Shown here: positions 11,568 through 23,821 of the stretch, one piece after another
Position numbering within the stretch: the first letter of the stretch is position 1
How the letters are laid out: every line of letters starts with the position of its first letter
Assembly: GCF_009905375.1 (NCBI RefSeq)
Contig: NC_133657.1
Location: 63,922,503 to 63,986,502, forward strand
DNA: 64,000 nucleotides
Source: Apium graveolens
Taxonomy: Eukaryota > Streptophyta > Magnoliopsida > Apiales > Apiaceae
Direction: 5' to 3'
Program-made: the position numbers and the translations under genes
Notes under the pieces: generated by a model
Databases searched by the model: none
Told to the model about the DNA's origin: nothing
Seen by the model: the letters and a program-made list of their open reading frames with translations, nothing else

Positions 11568-13110
11568 CTATACTGATACAGGAAGATTATAAAACACTTC
11601 GTCAAATACTATATTAGCAGTAAAATTACATGTCCTCCCGTTATCGCCTTCTATTAAAATATGCCCAACTAGAGAAGTGACTCTTGAAACGACAACATAC
11701 AACTGTCCGTGAGAAAATATAGGTCTTGGCAAGAAAATCCCAACGGTCTGAAGTGATTGACCTTGGCTTTTGTTTATTGTCATTGCGAAACAGATTTGAA
11801 AAGGGAATTGAATTCTCTTGAATACAAAAGGAAAGTGTGTATCAGTCGGTTCCATCTCAATCCTTGGTATTAGAACCTTTGTGCATGCATGGGATCCTGT
11901 TAACAGTTGGCACTCCACACTTTTCTTTAGACATTTTGTCAAAACCATTTATGTACCATTACACAAACCCGTTATCTGGTTAAGATTCCTCATCAACATG
12001 ACTACAACTCCTACCTTTAATTTCAAATCATGCTTCAGAATGGAAGGCATATTAATTGAATTGAGATACTCAATTGGGAAAGAAGATTCATAGTCATTAT
12101 CATCGTTTCCTGTCTCAGTATCAATAGAATCTTGGCTAAGGTAAGAATGTGTGATACCTGGAATTAGATTTAAAACATGAGAATTTACTTCATCAACAAT
12201 TGCATTTATCGGTGTGAGGATGGCTCTTTCCTTAAGATATGATTCAGTAGTGTAATTTTTCGTAAAATCTGGATATGTGACATCCATAATATCTTTCACT
12301 GTGTTGGTTTTCTTCTCCACCAAATATTTCCTTCGAATGATAATTTCTGGATCCTTATAAATGTTATCTGGATGTATATTCTCCACCTTGCCGTCGCCGA
12401 CATCAAGAACCCATTTCGCAAATTCTGCAATTTTCTGGTTCTCTTCAGCATTCATACCGCATCCTAGACGTATATTCTGGTGGAGCATAAAAACTTTGCA
12501 ATGGTTTCAGAGGCTTGACTGGTTAACAGAAGATTGCACAACTTCTATTCTAGAAGCCTTTGGAATAACAGGCAAGATTTGCCAAAAATCGCCTCAAAAA
12601 ACAATCGTTATTCCGTCAAATGGAATATTCTTATTTTTAGGATGAACTGATGCCATTATATCTCTAAAGCAGCGATCAACAGATTCAAAAGCATGGCGAT
12701 ATTGTATTAGAGCTTCATCCCATATGACTAAACTAGTATTCTTTATTAATTCAACAATGTCAGATCCGTACTTAATACCGGCCATAGAGTATCGATCCAA
12801 TTTTAGCGGGATGTGAAATCTAGAGTGAGATGTTCTACCACCCGGAAGAAGTGTTGCAGCTATGCCAGATGATGCTACTGGAAGTACTATTTTGCCTTCA
12901 TTGCGCAAACGACATCATAATGTTTTCCATAAAAATGTCTTTCCACATCCGCCACTGCCATATACAAAAAAGAGACCTCCTTCTCCTTTATTTACAGCTT
13001 CTAATACTGAATTGTACACCTGTAGTTGCTCACTATTTAAACTCTGGAAGTTTTTGGAATGCTCTTCAAATTGTTGATTCTTGTTCTACCTGGTATCCTC
13101 CTCAATTAGT
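11568..13110 (-). pseudogene. Helitron PIF1-type helicase domain, broken
   Basis: Walker A is readable near 12940-12965 as GSGGCGKTF, followed by a TGA a few codons later. Motif Ia (VASSGIAA) and a Walker B VIWDEA lie in 12594-12908. The next conserved motif (GDF-x-Q-I-L-P) follows an in-frame stop that replaces its first Gly. The C-terminal part (12488-11568) has the LNQITGLCNGT motif and then, in a further segment, TINKSQGQS and GQLYVVVSRV, the motif V/VI region of the PIF1/RecD family. At least three in-frame stops or frame changes interrupt it. It would unwind DNA during rolling-circle transposition. Confidence 0.85.
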
Positions 13111-13404
13111 CGGTTAGTCGTACTATGCATATAGATATCTACAGGATATGGCATATTTGAAAAATCTTTTAGAGACTTGCCATAACAACTTTTCTACCTC
13201 TGTCATGTTATCATGAAATAATCCAGTTAAGATGCTTATGTTGCAGTTAATTATTATGAAAAAAACGTGGAGATAAACGATATGTGAATAATTCTATTTA
13301 AAATTTACCTACAAGTGTATATTTCTCCAAATCAGCGTCAGAAAGTTTGAGCTCCACATTACCGGACTTCTTCCATTTGTTGTACAAAAGGTCATCAGAC
13401 AATA

Positions 13405-13931
13405 ATTTCTAGTTATCGGTCCACAACTTAAGTGGATCTGCTATTGGACAGTTGGTCAATATATGAACAAACATTGAACGAAGCTGAAAAGGCACGCCAG
13501 ATTTCGTATTTTCTCGAAGTGCAGAGTGTCGTTGATTGTCATCCTTGAGGAGACCAAGTACCTTATATGCTTCTTTATATGTGTTATATGTTCGACCATT
13601 AATAGTTCTCAAATCACGAAAAGAAGTTGCACCTTTATTGCGTAAAAGAAGCATTCTAAAAAAACGTATCTCCTTGTGATGCATGAACTTTTGTTAACCT
13701 TCCGATGACAATCCCTCTTTCACGTTGTTTCCACTTAGACTGCCCAGGTAGCCAAGTAAAACCTCGTGGGAACTCCTGGTAAGTGTAATCCTGAGCACCG
13801 GGAATAGTTTTGTTGGCGACAAACCATGCTTCTAACTTATATTTCCTGTTTGATTCCTTAGTTGATACTTCTTCCAAACTGTCATTAACATTGAAGGTAA
13901 CATTTTTGGCTCCTTCTACATGGACAGACAA
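13405..13931 (-). pseudogene. Helitron Rep-helicase linker region
   Basis: Two abutting segments match the conserved stretch between Rep and helicase in plant Helitrons. The first (13656-13931) has LEAWFVANK, then YQEFPRGFTWLP and RERGIVIGRL. The second (13409-13684) has FFRMLLLRNKGATSFRDLRT, then YNTYKEAYKVLGLL. The break between them, where the family has a continuous G-x-x-x-F/Y-Y-L-R-M-L-L, marks a frameshift near 13670. Confidence 0.8.
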
Positions 13932-15338
13932 ATGCTCAATGGATGGATACCGATAATGAATATCATATCCTAATAATCTCTAGGCAGCTTCGGATGCACA
14001 AACGTAACGACCATCCAGAAAATGTCTCACATCATCAATAGTTTTACACTTTTCTGAATTTAAAGGCAATCCTTTTTTCCTTCATATCATCATTGTTGTT
14101 GTGTAATGTCCCTTCAAACAATACTTGAATAGATATTTCAAAGAGCGAGAATTGTTATATATTTCCAAGTTCATATGACACTGAAAGCGTAGTAATAGAT
14201 CACGTTATAAGGTACAACAAATTAATTGTCCAGTTGTTGCTTGTTCTTCTCAACAGTCATGTCCATTCTTCTCCTCCAGGAAATCCACAGTCATCAAAGA
14301 ATATGTGACCATTGTACCTATGTGTAAAATTGGTTTAAACACAAATATAATTACGTCTCCTTTTACATTTACCATAATGATGATATTTTTTTCCAAAAAA
14401 TCTTGGATACTTCATTGCAAATACATAAAAGTATGTCCTGATGGTCACATATCATGTAATTTATTTGAAAATACCTCTTTCGGAAATGACGACCATATTT
14501 TCCATTTGACATACACGGAGAATACGAAAAATCCTGTCCACATGGCCCATGTATCATGTAATTTTTAACAGCATGGAACCCGGCCGGGTCAGTTTCCTTA
14601 TGCGGAATTTCAGCACAAACCAAATCATCAATCTGCTCTATCGTATTGGGATGATCATCAGAATGTAGCCAAATTAACATATGAGCGTGAGGTAATCCTC
14701 TTTTCTGGAACTCAATCACGTACATAAGTGTTACACAAAATTCATAATTTAGTAGAGAATATAGTGTAAAATCAACTATTAAAGGTTGTTTTGTAAAAGC
14801 GTTAAAATACTCACGCCCGGTGCATTTTCCAAAGTAATTTTGATTTTTTATTAAATCAACTAATTGATCTAGCTTCATTTTAAAAACACGGGCAACCACA
14901 TCAGGAGCATCTGCAACATTAACGCCCGACATATGTTGGAGCATACTCTGAATTTCTGGCCATTTAGTGTTGCAGGTTATTGTCAAGAAGAATGATGGAT
15001 GACCAATACTACGACATATAGCAAGAGAGTCTTTAAAATATTGGGACATATATCTCCGTGAACCTGTGAATGTAGCAGGAAAAATTACATTCTTTCCTCG
15101 GCATGTTGTATCAGGATCACCTTTTCTCAAGGAGTTGCGTATAGAATTCTATAGATCAGATCGAATAGTTTTTTGATTCCGTTTAATCCATTCCAGGCGG
15201 TACTGTTCAATTGCGGTGAATGCATCAACAATATATTGTTGCCATAAATGACCACTCAAGTGAGGAGTTAATCCTACAGAATAAATTTTCAAAATAGTAT
15301 TAATACCAATCTACAATTTATATATAACTATCATCAAT
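13932..15338 (-). pseudogene. Helitron Rep (HUH nuclease) domain, broken
   Basis: The segment 14369-15130 begins in a conserved Rep stretch (GSRRYMSQYFKDSLAICR, then PSFFLTITCN) and contains the HUH-type histidine motif in FQKRGLPHAHMLIWL. It then has a C-G-x-x-x-x-x-S-x-C-M region. The segment carrying the catalytic tyrosines would lie further downstream at about 13950-14350, where the frame is broken and I could not read an intact Y-x-x-K-Y motif. The protein nicks and joins DNA at Helitron ends. Stops near 14360 and 15131 separate the domain from its neighbours. Confidence 0.8.
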
Positions 15339-16363
15339 TTACATTCCTATATGATCGAAAAATAAAATTGACAATTTATTTTTTAATATTTTTAATAGTA
15401 ATGTAGTACCTTCAGTTAGTCTGATCATGAGTTTGAAGGCATAATATTCCCGCATTGAAACATAACATCTCTGTTTTGATTCCTCTCCATCATCATCACC
15501 TTCAATAATTTTAGGAGGTGGACCACCATTTTTTCCCATTAATGGAATTTTTAAGTGGAATCCTTCCTCACCATGAGGGAAAAGTAAAGGATACTGTAAA
15601 GGCATGAAATGGGCATTGGTCTCGAAAATCCTCTAAAGTTGTTTAGTTTTGTCTGAACAACAATATCCCGGGTTCCGCATGAGTCTTCTAGGTCACCAAT
15701 AATCAAAGCACCAACCTCGTTAGAAGGTCCAACATTATTAGATCTAACATCCGCTGTTTTACATGAAATTAATTCCAACTCAACTTCCTCAGGTTCATTG
15801 TTTTTGAACCGGTCTCTAGCCATACGAAAACTATTAACCAATCGATTATTCTCATCAAGCATCAGAAGAAGACCTTTTAAAATGTCTGAATCTGTAGAAT
15901 CGCTACCAGGAACCGCTCGCTTTCTATTTTCTATTTCATTCTCAGTATCATATACGTACAACTGAAAAAACTTTGGAGGTTCACTAGTAGTTGGGCATAT
16001 GCTTCCAATCAAATGATAATTCTGACCACAGAGCTTGAAAATGTAAGGAGCTCCTCCTCTGTTTATACTATTGTCAATTTTACCTCCAATTGATATAAAA
16101 GCAAATAGTGAGTTATATATCTGGATCTTTATTTTATAATGCTGAGTTTTCTTTCCACCAGATAACAATTTAGCTAAAAACAGAGGAGTGGGTTTCTCCG
16201 CTGGTAACTGGACCTGCCCATTCTGACAACAAACAGAAAAAGTTGGTGACACATGCTTGTTTGATTTGTTATTTCGTTCATTATTCCACATAATGGTTTT
16301 ACAGTATGGACAAAGTTTGTCGGGCTTTCCAAGATCCATATATCCTTGCCATAGGTCTGTCAA
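15339..16363 (-). pseudogene. Helitron N-terminal region (CPYC zinc-like motif, Helitron_like_N)
   Basis: The 270-residue segment 15551-16363 contains CPYCKTIMW, a Cys pair (FSVCCQNG), then GGKIDNSINRG, FKLCGQNYHLIGS, FFQLYVYDTENE and FRMARDRF. These are a recognisable series of conserved motifs from plant Helitron proteins. The second segment (15339-15605) has MPLQYPLLFPHGEEGFH, which normally follows without a break, so a frameshift lies near 15600. It is the part just upstream of the HUH domain and probably binds DNA. Confidence 0.85.
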
Positions 16364-18700
16364 AGATTATTAAAAAACATAATATAAAAGAATCAATATC
16401 AATAAATTACAATCAATGCAGTCCTGAAATCAGTTTACCATCATACTGTTACTGTGAGGATCAAATTCTTCCTCAGAATCATATCCGCCGAATTCTATTG
16501 GAATTTCTGATTTTTATTAATGGTAATGATCAGATATATGAAGTTCAAATAAATATTACACGTTCATGAGATGATATACCTGGATTTGTAGAAGCTGTAA
16601 TTGTAGATGTCGGTAGTTGGAAATTAATCCTATCTTATCCCAGCTGTTGTGTACATTTCGGAACTGGTTTAGCTATATTTGCAAATTTTGGTATATCTGT
16701 AATTATTTACGAAAACAGCAATATTCGGAAGTCACAATATCACAATACTAAAAAAAATTAAGGTATTGACTGAATTTTACCTGAATTGTTAGAACGGGTT
16801 ATTGCAGCAGTTGGAAGTTCAAATATATGTGTCGTGGATTTTGAAGTTAGAACTTGTTCATTCCAAAATTCTGGTATATCTGCAAATTAAAATGATTAAT
16901 TCATATATGATTAAATTTCCGGAAAGCTGGCCACGTTAAAACTATAAAAAATTCAAAAGATACATTGTTCAACCTTGCAAGTTCACGTTTTGTAACCTCC
17001 TTGATAAAGTAGTGACTCTACTGAATGATTGACCGACACATGATGATTTGGCTGCATGTTCAGGATGTTTTTAGATAATATCACAATTGAAACATATAGG
17101 AAATTAAATAAGTAACTTTTGTAAACACTGACCATCTCCACATGAGGAATTAACTGATTTAAATGCAGCAAAATTTACAGGAGTATATGTGGTACCACTC
17201 AATGGTGACGGTGTAAATCTACCTGGACCTGAAACTGTTTATTTTTCAATTTAGCTAGTGTGTCACTATTTACTATAAAACAAACAATTTTAAAAATGTC
17301 AGTTTACAACATAGGTAAATGTAAATAAATACCAAGTTTCGATGTGGGTGGTATTTGAAAATTATTAGATGAGGCACTGGAAGATTTGCATCCCTCGCTG
17401 TCAATTAAGTTACCCATTGGATTTTGGATAAGCCTTCAAATGTACGTGTGACACGCTTTATGTTGGAACCATGTGAGAAATTATTGAGATTCAATGTTGA
17501 CAGTGGAACTCGACTCTGTGCTGCAGGAAAAATGTCAAGAATCTTATCATGTGTACAGGACACATTGAATGAAAATAAACAATTCAAAAAAATGTTGCTT
17601 CAAATACACGTACACTGATTCACTGTTATTGAAACCTTGGTATTATTGTTCAATACCGTTTTTTAAGTAGTATGGGCAATTGTAAATTTATCAATAGGAT
17701 TCATGGGTATTCGTTTTGTTCCTGCAACAATTTAAGAATCATTTAGTAATATACACGTAGAACACGACAGGAAAAATTTGTCTATGAATGTCTACCGTGC
17801 TTCGTTGCATCTGATGTAGCATCAGGCTTGCTATTTTTTACCACTAAAATCTGTTATTTTGATTTCAAAAGTTGTGTGCCTGCCTGGTTGTTTAGTAATT
17901 CTGACACTAAACAGAACGTATATTTAATCACATATAATAATTTAATAATCTTAAATCTAACAGAAAAAATAAATACAAACACAAACCATGCGTTGGCGTT
18001 TCAGTATTGACAACAGATTGCCTAGCATTAACGTGGGCATTTTCATTTGCAAAAATTGATGAACCTGGTTCACGAAAAAGCAAGGATTTTTGGCAATTCT
18101 TGAATACAAACATGATTTAATCCTGTAAAATTAAACAATAAAAAGGTAGATTAGAAACACCTGATTACCATGCTTAGGAATTTCCGTAATGTCAGAAGAT
18201 TGGCTAGTATTTTAATGTGCATTTTCATCTGCATAACCTGATGAACCTGGTACATGGGTAAACAATTATTTGCAATATGACACTCAATAAACTCAGCACA
18301 GAATACTTATGCGGCAGATAATAGATAAATTTTGCAAGGCACACATACCGCTGATTAAATGTTATGCAGAATGAGAACTATATTTTGTAAACAGATTTCG
18401 TTTTGAAAGCGAAGATAGTTGATTTGTTGTATATTTCAATCGTCGTTTGTTATCTGGTGTCAAGATTTAGATCAACAAACAAACATGTTCTACAGAGATA
18501 TAATCTATATTTCGTAAACATGAACAAGATATGTACAATCTAAGATGAACATGCACTGTATAATAAAAACATAAGAATACTCATATTACCAGGTTTCAAT
18601 GAAGGTGGAGACAGTGGCAACGCCGTAGGCGGTCGTTTGGAAGCTGTAATTCATGAAAGAAAGGAATGAGAACACGTAATCTACATAGCCGATGAAGGAG
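16364..18700 (-). pseudogene. Helitron N-terminal leader exons (low complexity)
   Basis: Short minus-strand coding-like segments between AT-rich stretches look like small exons ahead of the conserved N-terminal domain, for example near 16580-16700, 16785-16880, 17130-17235, 17330-17415 and 17430-17600. They are rich in Ser, Thr, Pro and Asn. Two of them share a repeated pattern ending LPT-x-x-I-T-x-S-x-N-x-G. I infer exon status only from this repetition and from flanking GT/AG dinucleotides. Confidence 0.4.
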
Positions 18701-19163
18701 GACGAACTATTTCCCTGAATGATTTTTCGGTGTCCGATATTTGGGTTATTCATCCATTGGTTCTTTCATCATTAATCTTCAGGTTATAGAATGATTTATA
18801 CGAATTTAATAGAATCAAACAGAGTGAAGAAGAACTTTGCAGTCCTTTGACAGCCATCAATGGTGAATGAAACCAAGAAGGTGAAAAGAGAGTCAATCTG
18901 CAAAAATCATGTGCTTGAATTGTGGATCAGTTTTTTTGAAAATTGAAAATTTTGTTATAATCTTTTAGGTATAGATTTAATTTTTACCCATGAATTTGAA
19001 TATTACACGTGGATAATTCATAACCCGACCCGTTAACCCATTTTAGATGCTTCATTTACATCCATGCCCTTATTTTTTAAAAGTTAAGTAGAAGTTTTTA
19101 AGTTTATTGGGTAAAAAGGTAATTTTATGGAATTCTTCACTAGCAGGAATTAAGAATAGTAGA

Positions 19164-19987
19164 TACAGTCTTAATTATGATTCATAAATAAGATCACGAG
19201 GCTTTTCATTGATTGTATTGATTATTAAATTTTGTGCATGCATTACTAATAATTAGAATTTTCTATATTCTTAAAGATAATTTATGAGAATTACAAATTA
19301 ACTTATTTTAAACTACGGTAGAAAGCGTCTTAAAGACGTCTATCACTAGATATGGAGTGGTTAGCTGCTTCGTGGTTGATGGGCAGCTAGCCGTGTGTGT
19401 CCTGATATTATTATCATGGTTCACGGGCCTGAAATATTATTTAACTCCTATTCATTTACCCATAAAACTGCCGAGATAAGATGCATGTTGAATCTACTAA
19501 CTCACAATTAGTGCAAAAAATATTATTCGTTAACATAAATTAATAATCATAGGCATGATACATCAACTTACGTGACGGTATGGACACATAGAGTATTGTC
19601 TATTATATGGCCACTATATGGCCATGCTTGTGTACCCTTAACATATCGTCATGTACTGCAATTATTACAAATTACTGGGAAACAATATTATTAAATTATA
19701 AGACTAAAGAGCTGGAGTTGAACTAGCTCGAAGTGTTGAAAATATTCATAATTCTCACGGGTTGTAGTTGTTTGTTTTAGTTGTATAGCTGCTACAACTC
19801 TAGGAAAGCCAGATTATGATTTTAATTTGACTAATCATCTCCAGATTCAATTAATCCTAACTATTATAGCTGAAGTTGGGGTTAAATTCTCCCCTAAAAT
19901 ATTGTCAATTAATAGTTGTATTGTAGGATAAGTCATAATATATTATAGTAATTAGAAAATGATGATAATTGAGATATATAACTTTAT
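19164..19987. other. intergenic spacer
   Basis: AT-rich, no ORF, RNA gene or element end recognised between the Helitron edge and the MITE at 19996. Confidence 0.5.
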
Positions 19988-20382
19988 TGCGGGACCAGTG
20001 TTTTAAAAATCTCTGAATCAACCGATTAATTGTTGACTAATCGCCTGCAAATTACCCGAACAATTAGATTTTTGACATCAGCTTAATCCTTACGAATTTT
20101 CCTTTATTGGCGTACATATAGTTATTTATAAAATTTAAATACTATATTAATTTAAATATGAATAATTATAATTTTTTTGATAATATATATATATATATAT
20201 ATTTGTTAATAAGTAACTAATATAATCATAATAATATATTATTTTTGATTATATCAGATATATAATATATCAGATTTTTACTTCGATTAATTTTTCGGAT
20301 TAATCTCCGATATTTATTAATTAATTTCAAATCAATAATTCAACCGATCTCAATTCCTGATTTTTAGAATACTGTGCGGAAC
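19988..20382. mobile_element. hAT-type MITE, 379 bp, with 8-bp target duplication
   Basis: The element spans 19996-20374. It begins CAGTGTTTTAAAAATC; the reverse complement of its right end reads CAGTATTCTAAAAATC. The flanking 8-mers are TGCGGGAC (left) and TGCGGAAC (right), an 8-bp target duplication with one mismatch, as expected for hAT. There is no coding capacity. The interior is AT-rich with a TA microsatellite. Confidence 0.85.
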
Positions 20383-20632
20383 ACATAACTACCTAATGTC
20401 TCCTTGAGAGTATTTGGAGATATTAGGAACATGAAATTATTGATGGTTGAGACCGGATTTTAGGGATTTATTACCCTAATAAGGTATTAATTTCAATTTT
20501 GTTAAAATCTATGTGAATTTAAATAAATCCCCCCACATGAATGCTATCCTTGTGAATTAGTCAAGCTGGTGTGCAAACTGTCTCAGACATCTGGTAAAAA
20601 AATTAATATATGGTTATGAATGAGATAGAATT

Positions 20633-21041
20633 TAAGGGGGGTTTGGTTCGGACTTTTTTAGAATAGGGTTTCATTTCAAATCCTGATATTTAGTTATAAT
20701 ATTTAATCTTCAAGCCCATATCTAAATCACATGAATTTTTGATAGTCTAATGAAGAGGTGGGTGTGAAACATATGTACCAGAAATTAAATATGTTTTTCA
20801 TTTCTTATATACTAAATTAATAAACTAAAATTAAATCAATAAACTAAAATAACAAAAAATATAATTTTTTTTTAATTTTCAAATTAATAAAATTAGTAAA
20901 TTAAATATATTTAAATTAAATATATTCATTTCACCACTCAACCAAACACATGATATTAAAAATGATATTTCAATCATATATTATCTTAACCTGATTTCTC
21001 ATTTCAACCCAATACTACTCCGTAAATCAAACCACCCCTAA
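20633..21041. mobile_element. PIF/Harbinger-type MITE, about 403 bp
   Basis: The element spans 20636-21038. The left end is GGGGGGTTTGGTTCGGA and the reverse complement of the right end is GGGGTGGTTTGATTTACGGA, so the terminal inverted repeats are imperfect but clear. Both sides are flanked by TAA, the 3-bp target typical of Harbinger elements. Non-coding interior. Confidence 0.75.
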
Positions 21042-21501
21042 ATAGTTTAAATGAAATAATCTACCCATTTAATTGAAATGAAGTTCATAAAAAAACAGAA
21101 ATGAATTCGTCATCATTCCAATATTTCGATTATAATTCAAACACTATATGTAAAATTGATATTCTAAGATGTGTTAAAATTAATATTCTAACTGAAAAAG
21201 AACACTTCATTTAATAACAACCGCGGGCACTGTACAATGGAACCCTGGAATTTTGAAATGAGGCACTCCCCATTCATTAAAAAAAATTACAATTCCACGT
21301 GCAATATGGTGACAACATTAGATTTATGGTCTTAAATTTTATAACACCAAATACCCCATACAGTCTCTCTGAGAAGCAGAAGCTTATTTATGTTGCGTCC
21401 ATACAAGAGGGTTTATGTCATAGTCCAGGTTCTCAAACCCACAACACTTTATTTATCTTGAAACAAGTGGTGTGTGTTATATATTGTGGTGTGTTTCCGG
21501 G

Positions 21502-21530
21502 GAGAGAGAGGGAGAGGGAGAGGGAGGGGC

Positions 21531-21555
<25 letters not shown>
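21502..21555 (+). repeat. GA microsatellite in the 5' leader of the bHLH gene
   Basis: An almost pure GA/GGGA tract of about 54 bp ends directly at the ATG of the bHLH gene. A TATATATTG stretch about 20-25 bp before the tract could serve as the TATA box, so the tract would lie in the 5' UTR. GAGA tracts are known binding sites of plant BPC proteins; a regulatory role here is only inferred. Confidence 0.8.
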
Positions 21556-21561
<6 letters not shown>

Positions 21562-22844
21562 CTGGATGAGGCTATAGCACTCCAAGAACTGTTCAGCTAC
21601 AAAAGTAGTATAGATATTTACGAGATATTTGGAGGAGGTTACAACTGGGGCTCCCAGTGTGATTTGGTACAAACAGAAGAAAAACTGGGCAGGCTTAATA
21701 TACTTGAGAATGGAGCTGAAAACTTTGTAAACAATAGTTCTGATTTCTCTCATTTACTAGAATCACATCATGAGGAGCAAAGGGGATGCAATTCCTCTGT
21801 GGAGTTTGAAACGACAGAAACTAGAGCTACACAAGAATTTCCACCGTCTGAAACCTCTACAACAATCTCTTGTAGACCTAAAAGAAAAAGGACGAGAAAC
21901 AAGAGGAACTTGGAGGACATTGAGAACCAGAGAATTACTCATATTGCAGTCGAGCGCAACCGCAGGAAACAGATGAATGAGTATCTTTCGTTGCTCCGCT
22001 CACTCATGCCCGAGTCTTATGTCCAAAGGGTACCTACTTATTTTTTAAATTTTTACATTTTCACTCCTCTTCTACAATTTCATATTTAGTAATCACATGT
22101 ATGTACCAATGTGATTAATTAGGTTGATCAAGCATCAATAGTTGGTGGCGCCATCAATTATGTTAAGGTGCTTGAGCACCAGCTACAATTCCTCAGTGTA
22201 CAAAATCATAAAACTCCAAATTTTGAGGCTAAGAAAAGTTCATCTTCTCCGTTTGCTGAATTCTTTGCCTTTCCACAATACTCGACAAAGTCATGCGACA
22301 AAGAGAAGTTGATAATTACGGATAATGATCCATGGGCCAAAATAAACCATTGGTCATCTTCCATGGCTGATATAGAGGTGTCAATGGTAGAGAACCATGC
22401 AAATATGAGAATAAGAACTAAATCCCGGGCTAGACAGCTGGTGAAATTGGTGCATGAGTTACAAATACTTAGACTAACTGTTCTCCATCTCAGCGTTACT
22501 AGTACTGTTGATCAAATTGTTCTCTATTCTCTCAGTGTTAAGGTTGGTTTTCTCTAGCTAGCTGTATTTAATAAAGTTTGAACATTCGACTTGTGGTAAA
22601 GGGAGTGAAAAGATAATATTCACAAAAAATGGAAATTGAACAATCACAAAATGAGTATTCGACTTTTGTAACACGTACTTACGTACTGGTACTAATTATG
22701 ATTCTTTATGAAATGACGGACTGCTGTTATATGTGCATGCAGGTGGAAGATAATTGTAAACTCAGTTCTGGAGAAGAAATAGCAACGGCTGTGAATCAGA
22801 TCCTGGCAAAGATCCAAATGGAAGGAGGGTTATGTTTCACCTAA
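21556..22844 (+). CDS. bHLH transcription factor, subgroup Ia (bHLH94/96-like), three exons
   Basis: Exons 21556-22029, 22123-22542 and 22743-22844 join in frame, with GT-AG introns of 93 and 200 bp, to give 331 residues, about the usual length for subgroup Ia. The N-terminus [15 protein letters not shown] resembles bHLH96-type proteins. A basic patch [11 protein letters not shown] (about 107-117) precedes the bHLH domain. The basic region [15 protein letters not shown] (about 129-143) has the H-E-R residues for E-box binding. Helix 1 is [12 protein letters not shown] and the domain continues across the first intron into [19 protein letters not shown]. An FFAFPQYS motif and a C-terminal ACT-like domain ([16 protein letters not shown] to [10 protein letters not shown]) complete it. 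The subgroup includes the stomatal regulators SPCH, MUTE and FAMA, but this protein looks like the less studied bHLH94/96 branch. The loop has QRVDQAS, with Val where close relatives have Gly. All three exons are open, so it is probably functional. Confidence 0.9.
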
Positions 22845-23816
22845 ATAACATCTTTTTTATTTTTAAAATCATTCGTCATGATTTGCGCAAGGCAAAGTAC
22901 TCGTCACTTACATGTAGTGTGTATTGTGTAATAATGTCTTAGTCAAAGAACTGTGGCGAAATGAATATTACTCACATTGCATATATTTATATGTAATTGT
23001 GCTTTTCATACTTAAACCTTTTCAATGAGGAACATAAGACCATGCTAAAGCCATTTACTGTCATTCTAGCATTATAATTAAGTACATACTTCCTCAGTCC
23101 CCATTGTTAACATCTGTATAAGATAAGAAAAAGAAAAAAGAAAATTTGATAAATTAGTGGGACATATTGACTAAATTAGCGAAGAAAATATGTTATTTTT
23201 TTTCAAAAAACTAACAATTAGATGATAAATTTTAAGAAAAAAAAAGAGTGTTAAGAATGTGTTTGAATCATGTTAACAATCATCTTTCTTGGCAAGGAAG
23301 CCAAGGATAATGGAGTTTTCTACCCTCAGGCAGACGTTTGTGTGCGTAAATGATTAAATTTAATTAAGAAAAAAAAACAGAGTATTTACTACAGGATAAA
23401 AGGTCATTATTACCAAAAAGGATATAATATGTGTATAAATTATGCAAATCAGCCAACTACTAGATAGCATAGGAGTGGATTTAAGAATTAAATTTCGGAA
23501 AACATTATATTTTTTAACTACTTTTGAATTGTTAGGAACATTTTCACATATTTTCAAAAAATAAAATTAAAAAAATATATAAATAATTTTATTTTAGGGG
23601 GCTGATGTTAGCATTACCAATTACCAGATGTTTCACTATTACCGTCGATATAAAAAAACAGAACTTGATCTTACGTTAATCACCATTGATTTTGATTTGA
23701 AGGAGATCCAATCCGCTATACCCCTAACAATGCCGAGGATGCCAGCATAACAATATTGTACCAACTCTAAAAAGCAAGATATGATATCCTTGGATATGTA
23801 TGTTATACTAAAATAA
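22845..23816. other. 3' flank of the bHLH gene, with a possible degenerate Stowaway end
   Basis: No coding signal. At 23091 the sequence TACTTCCTCAGTCCCCATTG resembles a Stowaway-type terminal repeat, and near 23271 CATGTTAACAATCATC resembles the reverse complement of its continuation. The outer right end is missing, so this is at best a truncated MITE. Confidence 0.4.
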
Positions 23817-23821
23817 AGTAT

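Larger units (their letters stand above)
8388..19163 (-). mobile_element. Helitron encoding Rep/helicase and an RPA-like protein, decayed
   Basis: On the minus strand the order is 5' terminus, N-terminal exons, Rep (HUH) domain, a linker region, PIF1-type helicase, then an RPA-like OB-fold gene. That is the arrangement of autonomous plant Helitrons. The 5' terminus is proposed at 19163: the minus strand starts TCTACTATTCTTAATTCC, like the TC-type start of plant Helitrons, and the flanking plus-strand base is T, consistent with insertion between A and T. I could not find the 3' hairpin and CTRR end, so the left boundary given here is only the end of the recognisable coding part. Many in-frame stops make it non-autonomous today. 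Confidence 0.8.

Noticed and set aside
11818..13117. Plus-strand ORFs across the helicase region
   Set aside because: Antisense shadows of the Helitron helicase, whose motifs read on the minus strand.
21433..21753. 106-codon minus-strand ORF opposite the bHLH gene
   Set aside because: Shadow of the GA tract (Ser-Leu repeats) and of exon 1.
23091..23282. Complete Stowaway MITE downstream of the bHLH gene
   Set aside because: Only the left end is convincing; the outer part of the right repeat and the TA target are missing.
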